Shown here in pieces: positions 38,082 to 45,101 of a DNA stretch of 45,101 nucleotides. The notes below the pieces were generated by a model. It saw nothing but the letters and a program-made list of their open reading frames with translations. It was not told the origin of the DNA and ran no database searches. The stretch comes from a virus. The number at the start of each line of letters is the position of its first letter. The first letter of the stretch is position 1. A program made the translations under genes and the position numbers. The stretch covers positions 1-45,101 of IMG/VR virus record IMGVR_UViG_3300036652_000860; one strand, given 5' to 3'.

Positions 38082-39628
38082 CGGTCCAGTTCGCCAACAA
38101 CGCGGTCTCGGCGTTGCAGGTCGGCATCTCGCCGACCGACAACCATCTCATCGTCGCCCCCGCCGACGCGGCGCTGTTCCCGCCCGCCGGCGGCACCGAC
38201 GTGTTCGACCTCGTGATCGAGGACAGAAAAGTCGTCCCGCCGATCCGCGAGATATGCCGGTGTTACTCCCGTAGCACCAACAATCTCCAGGTCACGCGCG
38301 GCACCGAGGGCACCGCGGCGCTGGCCTGGGCGCCGGGGGTGATCGTCTCGCACCGCATCACCGCCGCCGGCATGGCGACGCTGCGCGATGACAGCTTCTA
38401 CGGCCAGCGGCTGCTCGGCTCGTTCGGCACCGCGCCGACGATCCGCCCGGACGGCACGCCGCTTGAGGTCGGCGACCACTACTACGACACCACCTTGCGG
38501 GAATTGTTCGTCTGGCTGCCCGGCGGCTGGGCGAGTGCGGCCAACGACATCGCCGGCGACACCACCATCGGCGGCTATCTGAACGTGGGCAAAGACGCCG
38601 CCGTGGACGGCAATCTGCACGTCCTCGGCACCGCCAAGGTGGACGGCGCGACCACGCTGGCGGGCCTGACGGTTACCGGCACGGTGACCGCGACGGGCGC
38701 GGTCACCGTGCAGACCCTCACCGTCAACGGCAACGAGAATGTCGGCGGCGTGCTGGCCTCGGCGACCGGCATCACCACGCCGGGCTACATCCATGCCGGC
38801 GGCTCGCTCGATGCTTATACCCTCAACGTCGGGGCCGGCGGTGCCAACGTCAACGGCGCGTTTTCCGCGTCGTCGATCTATACGGCGGGCAATATCTCGA
38901 CGCCGCTGGACATCTACGGCCGCCGCATCATCGCCAGCGCCGACGTGTATGCGTACACCGACATCCAGGGCACCAACATCACCGCGCGCGGCAACCTCAG
39001 TGCGAACGGCAACGCGGGCATCGCCGGCGGCCTGAGCGTGGGCGTCGATATCACCGCCGGGCGCAACGTCACCGGGGCCTACGGCCAGTTCAACTCGGCA
39101 CACATCCTCGGCCCGCTCAATGTCGACGGCGCGTTCGGCGCGGGCACGTCGATCTGGTCGGGCGGCGCGATCTCCGCCGTCGGCAGCATCAACGCCAACG
39201 GCAACGTCATCGCCGGGGCCGCGCTGCAAGGGGCCTATGTCCACTCGACCGGCAGCACGCAGACCGACGGCGACAGCGTCACCAACGGGGTGATCTATGT
39301 CGGCGGCACCGGCGGCATCCTTATGTTCGTCTCGAACGCCACTCGCGAGATACGCTACACGACGGATGGCTGGTCCTCTACGTTCGACTGGTCTAGCGGC
39401 ATCTTCGGGTGGTTCACCCCCGGCAGCGTCGCCAATATGTTTCTCGACAGCGTCGGCAATCTGCATGTCCACGGGCAGGTCTATGGCGGCCAGCGCGCCG
39501 CCAGGGTCGCGGGCGTGCTGGAGGTCGAGCCGGGCAACCCGGTGTCCTACGACGCCATGATCGAGGCACTGGCCGCGCGCGTCGCCGCTCTGGAAGCGCT
39601 ACTACCGACGCAGACCTCGCGCGGATGA
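38078..39628 (+). CDS. Tail fibre protein 1
   Basis: 516 aa. N-terminal FANNAVSALQVGISPTDNHL...LQVTRGTEGTAALAWAPGVIVSHRITAAGM is a classic podovirus fibre attachment domain. A long beta-helical shaft of GNLHVLGTAKVDG-like repeats follows, then IFGWFTPGSVANMFLDSVGNLHVHGQVYGGQRAAR and a short terminal coiled coil ([13 protein letters not shown]). The C-terminus resembles that of the second fibre (41795-43102). Palindrome 38264-38276 is inside, read as CYSRSTNN. Confidence 0.85.
   Translation: MTVQFANNAVSALQVGISPTDNHLIVAPADAALFPPAGGTDVFDLVIEDRKVVPPIREICRCYSRSTNNLQVTRGTEGTAALAWAPGVIVSHRITAAGMATLRDDSFYGQRLLGSFGTAPTIRPDGTPLEVGDHYYDTTLRELFVWLPGGWASAANDIAGDTTIGGYLNVGKDAAVDGNLHVLGTAKVDGATTLAGLTVTGTVTATGAVTVQTLTVNGNENVGGVLASATGITTPGYIHAGGSLDAYTLNVGAGGANVNGAFSASSIYTAGNISTPLDIYGRRIIASADVYAYTDIQGTNITARGNLSANGNAGIAGGLSVGVDITAGRNVTGAYGQFNSAHILGPLNVDGAFGAGTSIWSGGAISAVGSINANGNVIAGAALQGAYVHSTGSTQTDGDSVTNGVIYVGGTGGILMFVSNATREIRYTTDGWSSTFDWSSGIFGWFTPGSVANMFLDSVGNLHVHGQVYGGQRAARVAGVLEVEPGNPVSYDAMIEALAARVAALEALLPTQTSRG
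38264..38276. repeat. Palindrome site TACTCCCGTAGCA
   Basis: Two mismatches. Inside fibre 1 gene. Confidence 0.6.
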
Positions 39629-39630
39629 GC

Positions 39631-39643
39631 TACTACCGTCGTA
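39631..39643. repeat. Palindrome site TACTACCGTCGTA
   Basis: One mismatch. Between fibre 1 and the small basic genes. Confidence 0.75.
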
Positions 39644-39665
39644 ACCACCTAGCAGGAGCAGCACC

Positions 39666-39845
39666 ATGAAGGGTATTCCGTCCGGCAAGATCGGCCCGTC
39701 CTCGGTCGATCCGGCCTCGAAAGGCAGCAACCCCGCCGGCAACTCGCCGGGCAATCCTGGCAAGTCCAAGGCCGCGCCCGCGATCCCAGGCCCGAGCAAG
39801 CCGGGGATGCCGATCTCCATGAAGAAGGCGCTGCGGCGTAAGTAG
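39666..39845 (+). CDS. Small Pro/Gly/Lys-rich protein
   Basis: 59 aa after AGGAG. Disordered-looking (SSVDPASKGSNPAGNSPGNP), ending in a basic KKALRRK. Preceded by the palindrome 39631-39643. Possibly a minor DNA-contacting virion protein; inference from charge only. Confidence 0.6.
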   Translation: MKGIPSGKIGPSSVDPASKGSNPAGNSPGNPGKSKAAPAIPGPSKPGMPISMKKALRRK

Positions 39846-39856
39846 GAGGTTTTCCG

Positions 39857-40009
39857 ATGGCCAAGAACCCGTTCGCCAAGAAGTCCGCCAAAGGCTTCGA
39901 GCAGTCCAAGTTCGACAACGACAAGGGCGTCAAGGAAGGCTCGAAGGCGGACATGAAGCGCGATGCCAAGGAACTGCCGAAGTTCATGGCGGCGAAGAAG
40001 CGGAAGTAG
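39857..40009 (+). CDS. Small highly charged protein
   Basis: 50 aa after GGAGG, rich in lysine (MAKNPFAKKSAKGFEQ...MAAKKRK). A companion to the preceding gene, 11 bases apart. Palindromes 40012-40024 and 40028-40040 follow it. No family recognised. Confidence 0.6.
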   Translation: MAKNPFAKKSAKGFEQSKFDNDKGVKEGSKADMKRDAKELPKFMAAKKRK

Positions 40010-40011
40010 CG

Positions 40012-40040
40012 CACTACCGTAGTAGAAAACTACCGTGATA
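40012..40040. repeat. Tandem palindrome sites
   Basis: CACTACCGTAGTA (40012-40024, one mismatch) and AACTACCGTGATA (40028-40040, three mismatches), upstream of 40048-41802. Confidence 0.7.
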
Positions 40041-40047
40041 GGCAGCG

Positions 40048-41802
40048 ATGGTACAGTGGTCGGTCAAGGATATGGGCGGCGAGATGCCGAGGACCGACCC
40101 TCGGCTGCTGCCGCCCGCGATGGCCGAGGACGCCTGGAACGTCGATCTCCAGTCCGGCCCGCTCGATGGGCTGGGCGTGCCGCTGCTGATCAAGGATTTG
40201 ACCGCCGCCCCTGATCCGGTGATGCGGGCCTACCGGCTGCCGGGGCCGGTCGTGGGCGACCCCGATGCGTGGCTGCCGCTACCCTCGCCCTATTCGAGCT
40301 GCGTGCGCTCGCCCTTGGCCAACGACCAATACCGTCGCGTCTACTGGACATCGCCGGGGGAAAACGCGAAGTGGTCGACCTACGACGACATCCGCAACGG
40401 CTGGCCGCCCTACGATCTCGGCGTGATCCAGCCGACCGCCGCCTACACGCCCGTGGTCAGCGCCTCCGGCGGCACCGCGCCGGACGTGGTGCCGTGGGTG
40501 TCGCGCTCCTACCTGATCACCTTCATCAATTCCTACGGCGAGGAGAGCGCGCCCAGTCCGCCCTCCGACCCGGTGGACGGGGCATCGGACGGCGACTGGC
40601 AGATTTGGGTCAACGGCGCGCTGCCGGGGCCGGTGGCGGGCAGGAACTATCCGGGGCCGATCACCATCCGGCTGTATCGCACCGTGGTCGGGCAGACCTC
40701 GGGCGCGGTCTACTACCAGGTGCGCGACTTCAAGATCAGCCTCGGCGACGTGCCACCGCAGCCCTATCACGACACGCTGCTCGACAGCGAGATCGTCGGC
40801 AACCTCGTGCTGGCCAGCACCAACTGGGTCAACCCGCCGGACAACCTCGACGGCATGACCGTCATGCCCGGTGGGATGCTGGTCGGGTTCACGCGCAACA
40901 CCGTGCATTTCTGCGAGCCGGACCACCCGCACGCATGGCCCGCCAGCTACGATCAAAGCCTGATCTTCGATATCGTCGGCTTCGGCGTCTGGCAGCAAAG
41001 CCTCGTCGCGTTGACGCTCGGCACGCCGGCCATCGGCTCGGGCCAGATGCCGTCCTCGTTCACCTTCTCCGGCTTGCAGGTGCCGGAGCCTTGCATCTCC
41101 CGTGGCAGCATCATCACCGACCTCATGGGCGTCTACTATTCATCCCAGAACGGCTTGATAATGCTCAATTATATGGGAATGCAAAATATGACTCTGCAAC
41201 AAGTTACCCGGAATATCTGGCTCGAAGAATACAAGGGTGCAAGTTTGATAGCGTGTCGACACCGTAGTCAGTTCCTGGCGATCAACGGCGGCGACCACGG
41301 GTTCATCATCGACTACGGCGAGCCGCGCCTGGGCGTCATCCACATCGACCCGGTCTCCGGGGCCGACTGCGTGTGGAACGACCCCTATGACGGCAGCACC
41401 TTCATCATCAACGACAAGCTGGTCTACCGCTGGGACGATCCGACGGCGCAGGCGATGACGTGGCGCTGGCGCAGCAAGAAATTCAACCTGCCCAAGCCGA
41501 CCAATATCGGCGCGGTGCAGCTCTGGGTCTCGAAGGAGGTTACTACCGCAGTAGCACCGCCCGCGCCGCCGATGAGCACGCAGGACAATTCCGGTCTGGT
41601 GCTGCCGGACGGCGTGGTCTGCCTGTTCCGGTTGTTCGCCGACGACGAGATGATCTACGAAATGCCGATCATCGAGCCGCTGCAACTGCTGCGCCCGCCC
41701 TCGGGGCTGATGGCGTACGAGTGGCAGTTCGAGATCGTGTCCTGCATCGCCGTCTATCAGGTGCAGCTCGCCACCACGGTGAAGGAGCTGCAAGGTGCCT
41801 GA
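40048..41802 (+). CDS. Tail/head-completion protein of short-tailed phages
   Basis: 584 aa, beta-rich, with [16 protein letters not shown] (fibronectin-like) near 170-190 and repeats such as [18 protein letters not shown]. Layout resembles large tail-hub or stabilisation proteins of podoviruses, without a firm motif. The stretch 41140-41260 uses AT-richer codons than its surroundings. The palindrome 41541-41553 encodes [13 protein letters not shown]. Confidence 0.65.
   Translation: MVQWSVKDMGGEMPRTDPRLLPPAMAEDAWNVDLQSGPLDGLGVPLLIKDLTAAPDPVMRAYRLPGPVVGDPDAWLPLPSPYSSCVRSPLANDQYRRVYWTSPGENAKWSTYDDIRNGWPPYDLGVIQPTAAYTPVVSASGGTAPDVVPWVSRSYLITFINSYGEESAPSPPSDPVDGASDGDWQIWVNGALPGPVAGRNYPGPITIRLYRTVVGQTSGAVYYQVRDFKISLGDVPPQPYHDTLLDSEIVGNLVLASTNWVNPPDNLDGMTVMPGGMLVGFTRNTVHFCEPDHPHAWPASYDQSLIFDIVGFGVWQQSLVALTLGTPAIGSGQMPSSFTFSGLQVPEPCISRGSIITDLMGVYYSSQNGLIMLNYMGMQNMTLQQVTRNIWLEEYKGASLIACRHRSQFLAINGGDHGFIIDYGEPRLGVIHIDPVSGADCVWNDPYDGSTFIINDKLVYRWDDPTAQAMTWRWRSKKFNLPKPTNIGAVQLWVSKEVTTAVAPPAPPMSTQDNSGLVLPDGVVCLFRLFADDEMIYEMPIIEPLQLLRPPSGLMAYEWQFEIVSCIAVYQVQLATTVKELQGA
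41541..41553. repeat. Palindrome site TACTACCGCAGTA
   Basis: One mismatch. Inside 40048-41802 (VTTAVA). Confidence 0.75.
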
Positions 41803-43102
41803 CAGCACCGCGATCAGCATCTTCGGCCCGGTATCGGCGAACAAGACGCTGATGGGGGTGCCCGACCCCAGCGCGCAGAACGGCGCGATGGCGCTGCGCG
41901 TGCTGAAATCGAACATGGACCAGCTCTCCGGGTTTTCCGGCTCGGTGCTGGATCGCGCGGTCACCTTCAACGACCTGCTCGCGCACAACGTCACCGGGGG
42001 CGGCTCGGGCGGCTCCTCGGTCGGACCGCCGGGGCCGCAGGGCAAGCCGGGACCGACGGGACCGGAAGGCCCGGACGGGCCGCCCGGACCGGCTGGCCCC
42101 AAGGGCGACACCGGACCCGCCGGTCCGACCGGCCCCGCCGGACCGCAGGGTGCGCCGGGCGATGCCTCGGCGGGGATGCCGTCCTCGAACGCGCCGCCGC
42201 TCATGGACGGCGTGGCCAATCCCGGCGTCTCCGGGGAATGGTCGCGCGGCGATCACGTCCATCCGCACGACACGTCGCGGTTTCCGACCACGGGCGGCAC
42301 GATCAGCGGCAACGTCGACGTCACCGGCCAGATCACGGCAGCCTACGTGCATTCGTCCGGCAACGTGGACGCGGCGGGCGACGTCAATGCGTCCGGCAAC
42401 GTCCATTGCGTCGGGGTCTATGCCACCGGCGGCCTGTTTCAGATCGGTCCGAACTACTATCTGGCGCGCGGCGCGGCGGACGGCTTCTGGCGCTTCGTCG
42501 AGAACGGCACGGTCAACTTCACGGTCCAGACCGACGGCGGCGCGTCCGCGCGCGGCGACGTGCGCGCCAACAACGGCCGTGTGTTCTCCATCGGCGCGGG
42601 CAACAACCCGGTGTTCACCTGCTGGGACACCACCCACGGCATCGCGGCGGGGCTGCTGCTCGGGGCCGACAACCAGCTCTATCTGGCCAATGTCGACGGC
42701 AACGGGGCGTTCCAAAGCTCGCGGCTGCATCTCGACGCCTCGGGCAATACCGTCGTCGCGGGCACTTTTGCCGCGAATGGCGGCGCGACTTCGCTCTATG
42801 TCAGCGGCAGCATCCACGCGCTGAACTGGGAGAGCTACCAGTTCTTCATGGATACCAGCACGGGCATGTGGACGTGGCAGCGCTGGGACGGCTGGGCGCA
42901 GATGTGGCTCGACGGCGGCGGAAATTGCCGCGTCCACGGCGGGTTCTACGGCGGCCAGCGGCTGCGCGCCGAGACCAATGGAACGCTGACGCGCGACGCC
43001 CCCGAGGGCAAGGCGATGTCCACCGACGAGCTATTCGTGGCGATGTCGGAGCAGATCGCGGCGCTGCAAGCGCGTGTCGCCGCGTTGGAGGCTCGTCCAT
43101 GA
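41795..43102 (+). CDS. Tail fibre protein 2 with collagen-like segment
   Basis: 435 aa from GTG 41795, overlapping the previous gene by 8 bases, with GGAG upstream. A Gly-x-Y collagen-like stretch (about 75-125, [19 protein letters not shown]) precedes a beta-rich shaft and a C-terminus [26 protein letters not shown], shared in pattern with fibre 1 and ending in a coiled coil ([13 protein letters not shown]). Receptor-binding candidate. No palindrome copy found inside. Confidence 0.82.
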   Translation: MPDSTAISIFGPVSANKTLMGVPDPSAQNGAMALRVLKSNMDQLSGFSGSVLDRAVTFNDLLAHNVTGGGSGGSSVGPPGPQGKPGPTGPEGPDGPPGPAGPKGDTGPAGPTGPAGPQGAPGDASAGMPSSNAPPLMDGVANPGVSGEWSRGDHVHPHDTSRFPTTGGTISGNVDVTGQITAAYVHSSGNVDAAGDVNASGNVHCVGVYATGGLFQIGPNYYLARGAADGFWRFVENGTVNFTVQTDGGASARGDVRANNGRVFSIGAGNNPVFTCWDTTHGIAAGLLLGADNQLYLANVDGNGAFQSSRLHLDASGNTVVAGTFAANGGATSLYVSGSIHALNWESYQFFMDTSTGMWTWQRWDGWAQMWLDGGGNCRVHGGFYGGQRLRAETNGTLTRDAPEGKAMSTDELFVAMSEQIAALQARVAALEARP

Positions 43103-43542
43103 ACATCCGCATCAACCACCCCGGCGACGGCCATTGGATCATGCAGCAGGTCCAAGGCGTGTTCTCGCCGGACACCGATCATTCGCTTATGAACTACGAC
43201 GGTAGTAACACTCGGCGCGGAGGGTTCGCGCTGTGCAACTATTTGGGTGCCTCGATCACGGTCCACATGGCGGGCAGCGATCCCCGCTGGTGCTCGCGCG
43301 AGCTGATGTGGATGGTGTTCGACTACTCGTTCAACCAGCTCGGTGTGCGCAAGGTGCTGGCGCTGGTGCGCTCCACCAATGAGATCGCGCTGGATCAGGA
43401 CATGCGCGCGGGCTTCAAGCTCGAAGCCATCATCCGCGAGGTCTACCCCGACGCCGACATGTGGGTGCTCGGCATGACCCGCGCGCAATGCCGCTGGCTG
43501 GCGCTCAAGCCCAAGCACCATCGCATCGAGAGGGCCGCGTAA
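43099..43542 (+). CDS. GNAT-like acetyltransferase
   Basis: 147 aa, ATGA overlap with fibre 2. Central [51 protein letters not shown] shows the GNAT order of strand, acetyl-CoA-loop helix, V-x-x-x-N-x-x-A and R-x-GF. Such genes sit next to fibres in many podoviruses. Here the palindrome 43195-43207 is read in another frame, encoding [11 protein letters not shown]. Confidence 0.75.
   Translation: MNIRINHPGDGHWIMQQVQGVFSPDTDHSLMNYDGSNTRRGGFALCNYLGASITVHMAGSDPRWCSRELMWMVFDYSFNQLGVRKVLALVRSTNEIALDQDMRAGFKLEAIIREVYPDADMWVLGMTRAQCRWLALKPKHHRIERAA
43195..43207. repeat. Palindrome site TACGACGGTAGTA
   Basis: One mismatch. Inside the GNAT-like gene (YDGSN). Confidence 0.75.
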
Positions 43543-44432
43543 TGGGCGGCAAGCAGAAAGCGCCCCCGGCGCCCGACTACACGCCGCTGGTCGCCGCCTC
43601 GACGCAGAACGCGGATACGGCGCGCTACGCGGCGGACAAAGCCTACGACACGTCGCAGCAGCAGCTCGACTGGGCGCGGCAGCAATATGCCGACCAGAAG
43701 CCGCAGACCGATGCCTTTATGAAGTCAATGATCGCCAACAGCGACCAGCAGACGCAGCAGGCCAGCGACGCCGAGGCGCGCTACAAGTCGGTCTACCAGC
43801 CGATCGAGGACAAGTTCGCGAGCGAGGCGACCGGCTGGAACTCGCCGACGCGCTCGAACCAGCAGGCCGGAGCCGCCGAGGCGGAGGTCGCCACCCAGTT
43901 CAACCAAGCCCGCAACGCCAGCCAGTCGGCGTTGGAGAGCTACGGCATCGACCCCAGCCAGACCCGCTATGCCGCCCTGGATTTGGGCACCCGCGTGCAG
44001 CAGGCCGCCGCGCAGGCCACCGCCGGCACTCAGTCGCGCGTGCAGACCGAGGCCACGGGCTTGGCACTCCAGGGCGAGGCGGTCAATATCGGCCGCGGCT
44101 ATCCGGGGCAGGTGGCGCAGTCCTACGCCGGGGCGACGCAGGCGGGCACGTCGGGGATCAATGCCGGTCTCGGGACCATGTCCACCGGCAGCAACATGAT
44201 GGGCAACCCGGCCTCGTGGTTCTCCGGCGGGTCGAGTGCATTAAATTCGTCGACCGGCGCGCTCGCCGGGGCCGGCAACATGATGAATACCGGCTTTCAG
44301 GACAACATGGCCCACACCCAATACAACAACCAGCAGATCGCCCAGAATATGCAGGGCATCGGCCGGATGATCGGTGGCGCGATTTCCGGTGGCATGAGCG
44401 GCGGCGGCTCGGCCCTGCTCGGTATGCTGTAG
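43542..44432 (+). CDS. Internal/ejection-type virion protein
   Basis: 296 aa. ATG overlaps the previous stop by one base. Helical Gln/Ala-rich N-terminal half (AYDTSQQQLDWARQQYADQKPQTDAFM) and a Gly/Ser/Met-rich C-terminus with GRMIGGAISGGMSGGGSALLG. This [13 protein letters not shown]-type start is common in phage ejection or internal virion proteins. Confidence 0.65.
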   Translation: MGGKQKAPPAPDYTPLVAASTQNADTARYAADKAYDTSQQQLDWARQQYADQKPQTDAFMKSMIANSDQQTQQASDAEARYKSVYQPIEDKFASEATGWNSPTRSNQQAGAAEAEVATQFNQARNASQSALESYGIDPSQTRYAALDLGTRVQQAAAQATAGTQSRVQTEATGLALQGEAVNIGRGYPGQVAQSYAGATQAGTSGINAGLGTMSTGSNMMGNPASWFSGGSSALNSSTGALAGAGNMMNTGFQDNMAHTQYNNQQIAQNMQGIGRMIGGAISGGMSGGGSALLGML

Positions 44433-44445
44433 GAGCGTCGACACC

Positions 44446-45101
44446 ATGGCAATGAACATCGGGCCACTCGTCGACGGATTGTATTCCGGGGCCGACCACT
44501 ACCAGGAAGCCAGCGCCCGGCAGATGGCCAACGACCGGCAGAAGATGGAGCTGGACGCGCTGCGCGCCGCCCTCGCGCCGGACGACGGCAGCTTCGGCGG
44601 CCAGCCGGGTGGCCAGCCGGGTGGCCAGCCGGGGACCATGCCGAACGGCCTGCCCGATCCGACCAAATTCCCCGGCGAGACGGGTTCTACTACGGTAGCA
44701 CCATCCGCCGTCTCCGGCACGCCGCCGGTGCATCAGGTGTCGCACGAGGTCGATACCTCGGAGTTGGAGCGCAAGGCCAAGAAGCCCGGCGGCGTCACGT
44801 CCGACGAGGCGGCGAAGGAAAAGCCCGGTAAGGCGATCTACGACACGCCCGCCGGACCCCCGATCCCGGACGTGAACACCGGCCTGCCGCGCAGCGACAC
44901 GCCCGCCTATACCGGCACGCCACCGGGCGCGGGCGGGGCACCCGGTACCGGGCCGGTGCCGCCGCAGCCAACCACGGCTCCCGCCTATAGCGGCACGCCG
45001 CCGGGCGCGACGGGCGACGGCTCGAATGTGCCGCCGATCACCACGGGCGGACGGAACGTGCCGCCGACCAACACCGGGACGTGGCCGCCCCAAGCCCCCC
45101 C
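44446..45101 (+). CDS. Partial internal-virion-like protein (runs off right edge)
   Basis: Starts at ATG 44446 after AGGAG; 218 codons visible without a stop. N-terminus NIGPLVDGLYSGADHYQEASARQMANDRQ is a helix; a tandem GGQP repeat, then long Pro/Thr/Gly-rich sequence with GTPPGA repeats. The palindrome 44688-44700 encodes GSTTVAPSAV. Likely the next minor virion or ejection protein. Confidence 0.6.
   Translation, partial: MAMNIGPLVDGLYSGADHYQEASARQMANDRQKMELDALRAALAPDDGSFGGQPGGQPGGQPGTMPNGLPDPTKFPGETGSTTVAPSAVSGTPPVHQVSHEVDTSELERKAKKPGGVTSDEAAKEKPGKAIYDTPAGPPIPDVNTGLPRSDTPAYTGTPPGAGGAPGTGPVPPQPTTAPAYSGTPPGATGDGSNVPPITTGGRNVPPTNTGTWPPQAP
44688..44700. repeat. Palindrome site TACTACGGTAGCA
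   Basis: One mismatch. Inside the partial gene at the right edge (STTVAP). Confidence 0.75.

Noticed and set aside
38470-38490. Further CTACTACGAC half-sites (also near 40710 and 42455)
   Set aside because: Only one arm of the palindrome is present; explained by Tyr-Tyr codons.
42000-42175. Gly-Pro repeat DNA in fibre 2 as a tandem-repeat element
   Set aside because: It is the collagen-like coding segment, not an independent repeat.
121-44700. Dispersed short repeats as a CRISPR array or transposon footprints
   Set aside because: Copies are isolated by hundreds of bases with unrelated flanks, no regular spacers, no target-site duplications and no cas or transposase genes.

Overview
The window is a GC-rich stretch of a tailed bacteriophage genome that carries plasmid-style partition genes, so a phage-plasmid is the best description. 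Supporting evidence: a full head module (terminase, portal, scaffold-like protein, major capsid protein, head-completion genes, fibres), a family A DNA polymerase and nucleases, densely overlapping small genes, and a ParA ATPase with a ribbon-helix-helix partner. No integrase, IS element, tRNA, rRNA or CRISPR array was recognised. High GC, DUF3309- and Rap1a/Tai-like proteins and a ParA/RHH locus suggest an alphaproteobacterial host; this is inference. No sheath, tail-tube or tape-measure gene is visible, and the neck and fibre genes look like those of a short-tailed (podovirus-type) virion.

Layout. 1-19,319: leftward arm of about 35 genes, mostly coupled by ATGA or GTGA overlaps. From its transcriptional end (left edge) it holds a cut-off gene, a VRR-NUC-like nuclease, a Cas4-like PD-(D/E)XK nuclease, an Acb2-like anti-CBASS protein, the DNA polymerase, a MoxR/DUF3150-like/VWA trio, a GH26-like glycoside hydrolase, exported or membrane proteins, and many unknowns. 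19,320-20,186: non-coding control region with nested inverted repeats, an origin or operator candidate. 20,187-21,155: one more leftward gene. 21,156-22,134: second non-coding region with palindromes and a G-run cluster. 22,135-24,927: rightward regulators, three consecutive perfect stem-loops, ParA and RHH. 25,001-28,582: DUF5675, spike-like protein, DUF3309. 28,579-30,554: terminase pair on the opposite strand. 30,633-45,101: rightward head, neck and fibre genes; the last gene runs off the edge.

The outstanding feature is a short palindrome, TACTAC-N-GTAGTA, repeated through the whole window. Counting by eye I find 49 copies of the 13-mer with at most two mismatches and 7 copies of a 12-mer lacking the central base. 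Uniform-base expectation for the 13-mer is about 0.1 copies with at most one mismatch (34 seen) and about 1.7 with at most two. In the leftward arm most copies sit just upstream of a gene's Shine-Dalgarno site. In the head and fibre half most are embedded in coding sequence, where they are read as TTVV/TTVA or as DGSN depending on frame, including inside the polymerase, terminase and portal genes. One site pair coincides with the -35 and -10 boxes of a promoter with centres 21 bp apart. This resembles, without matching any sequence I know, the stoperators of mycobacteriophage L5, the start-associated sequences of cluster K mycobacteriophages, and the dispersed centromere sites of phage-plasmid N15. 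The cognate protein is unknown; the winged-helix and RHH proteins encoded here are candidates.
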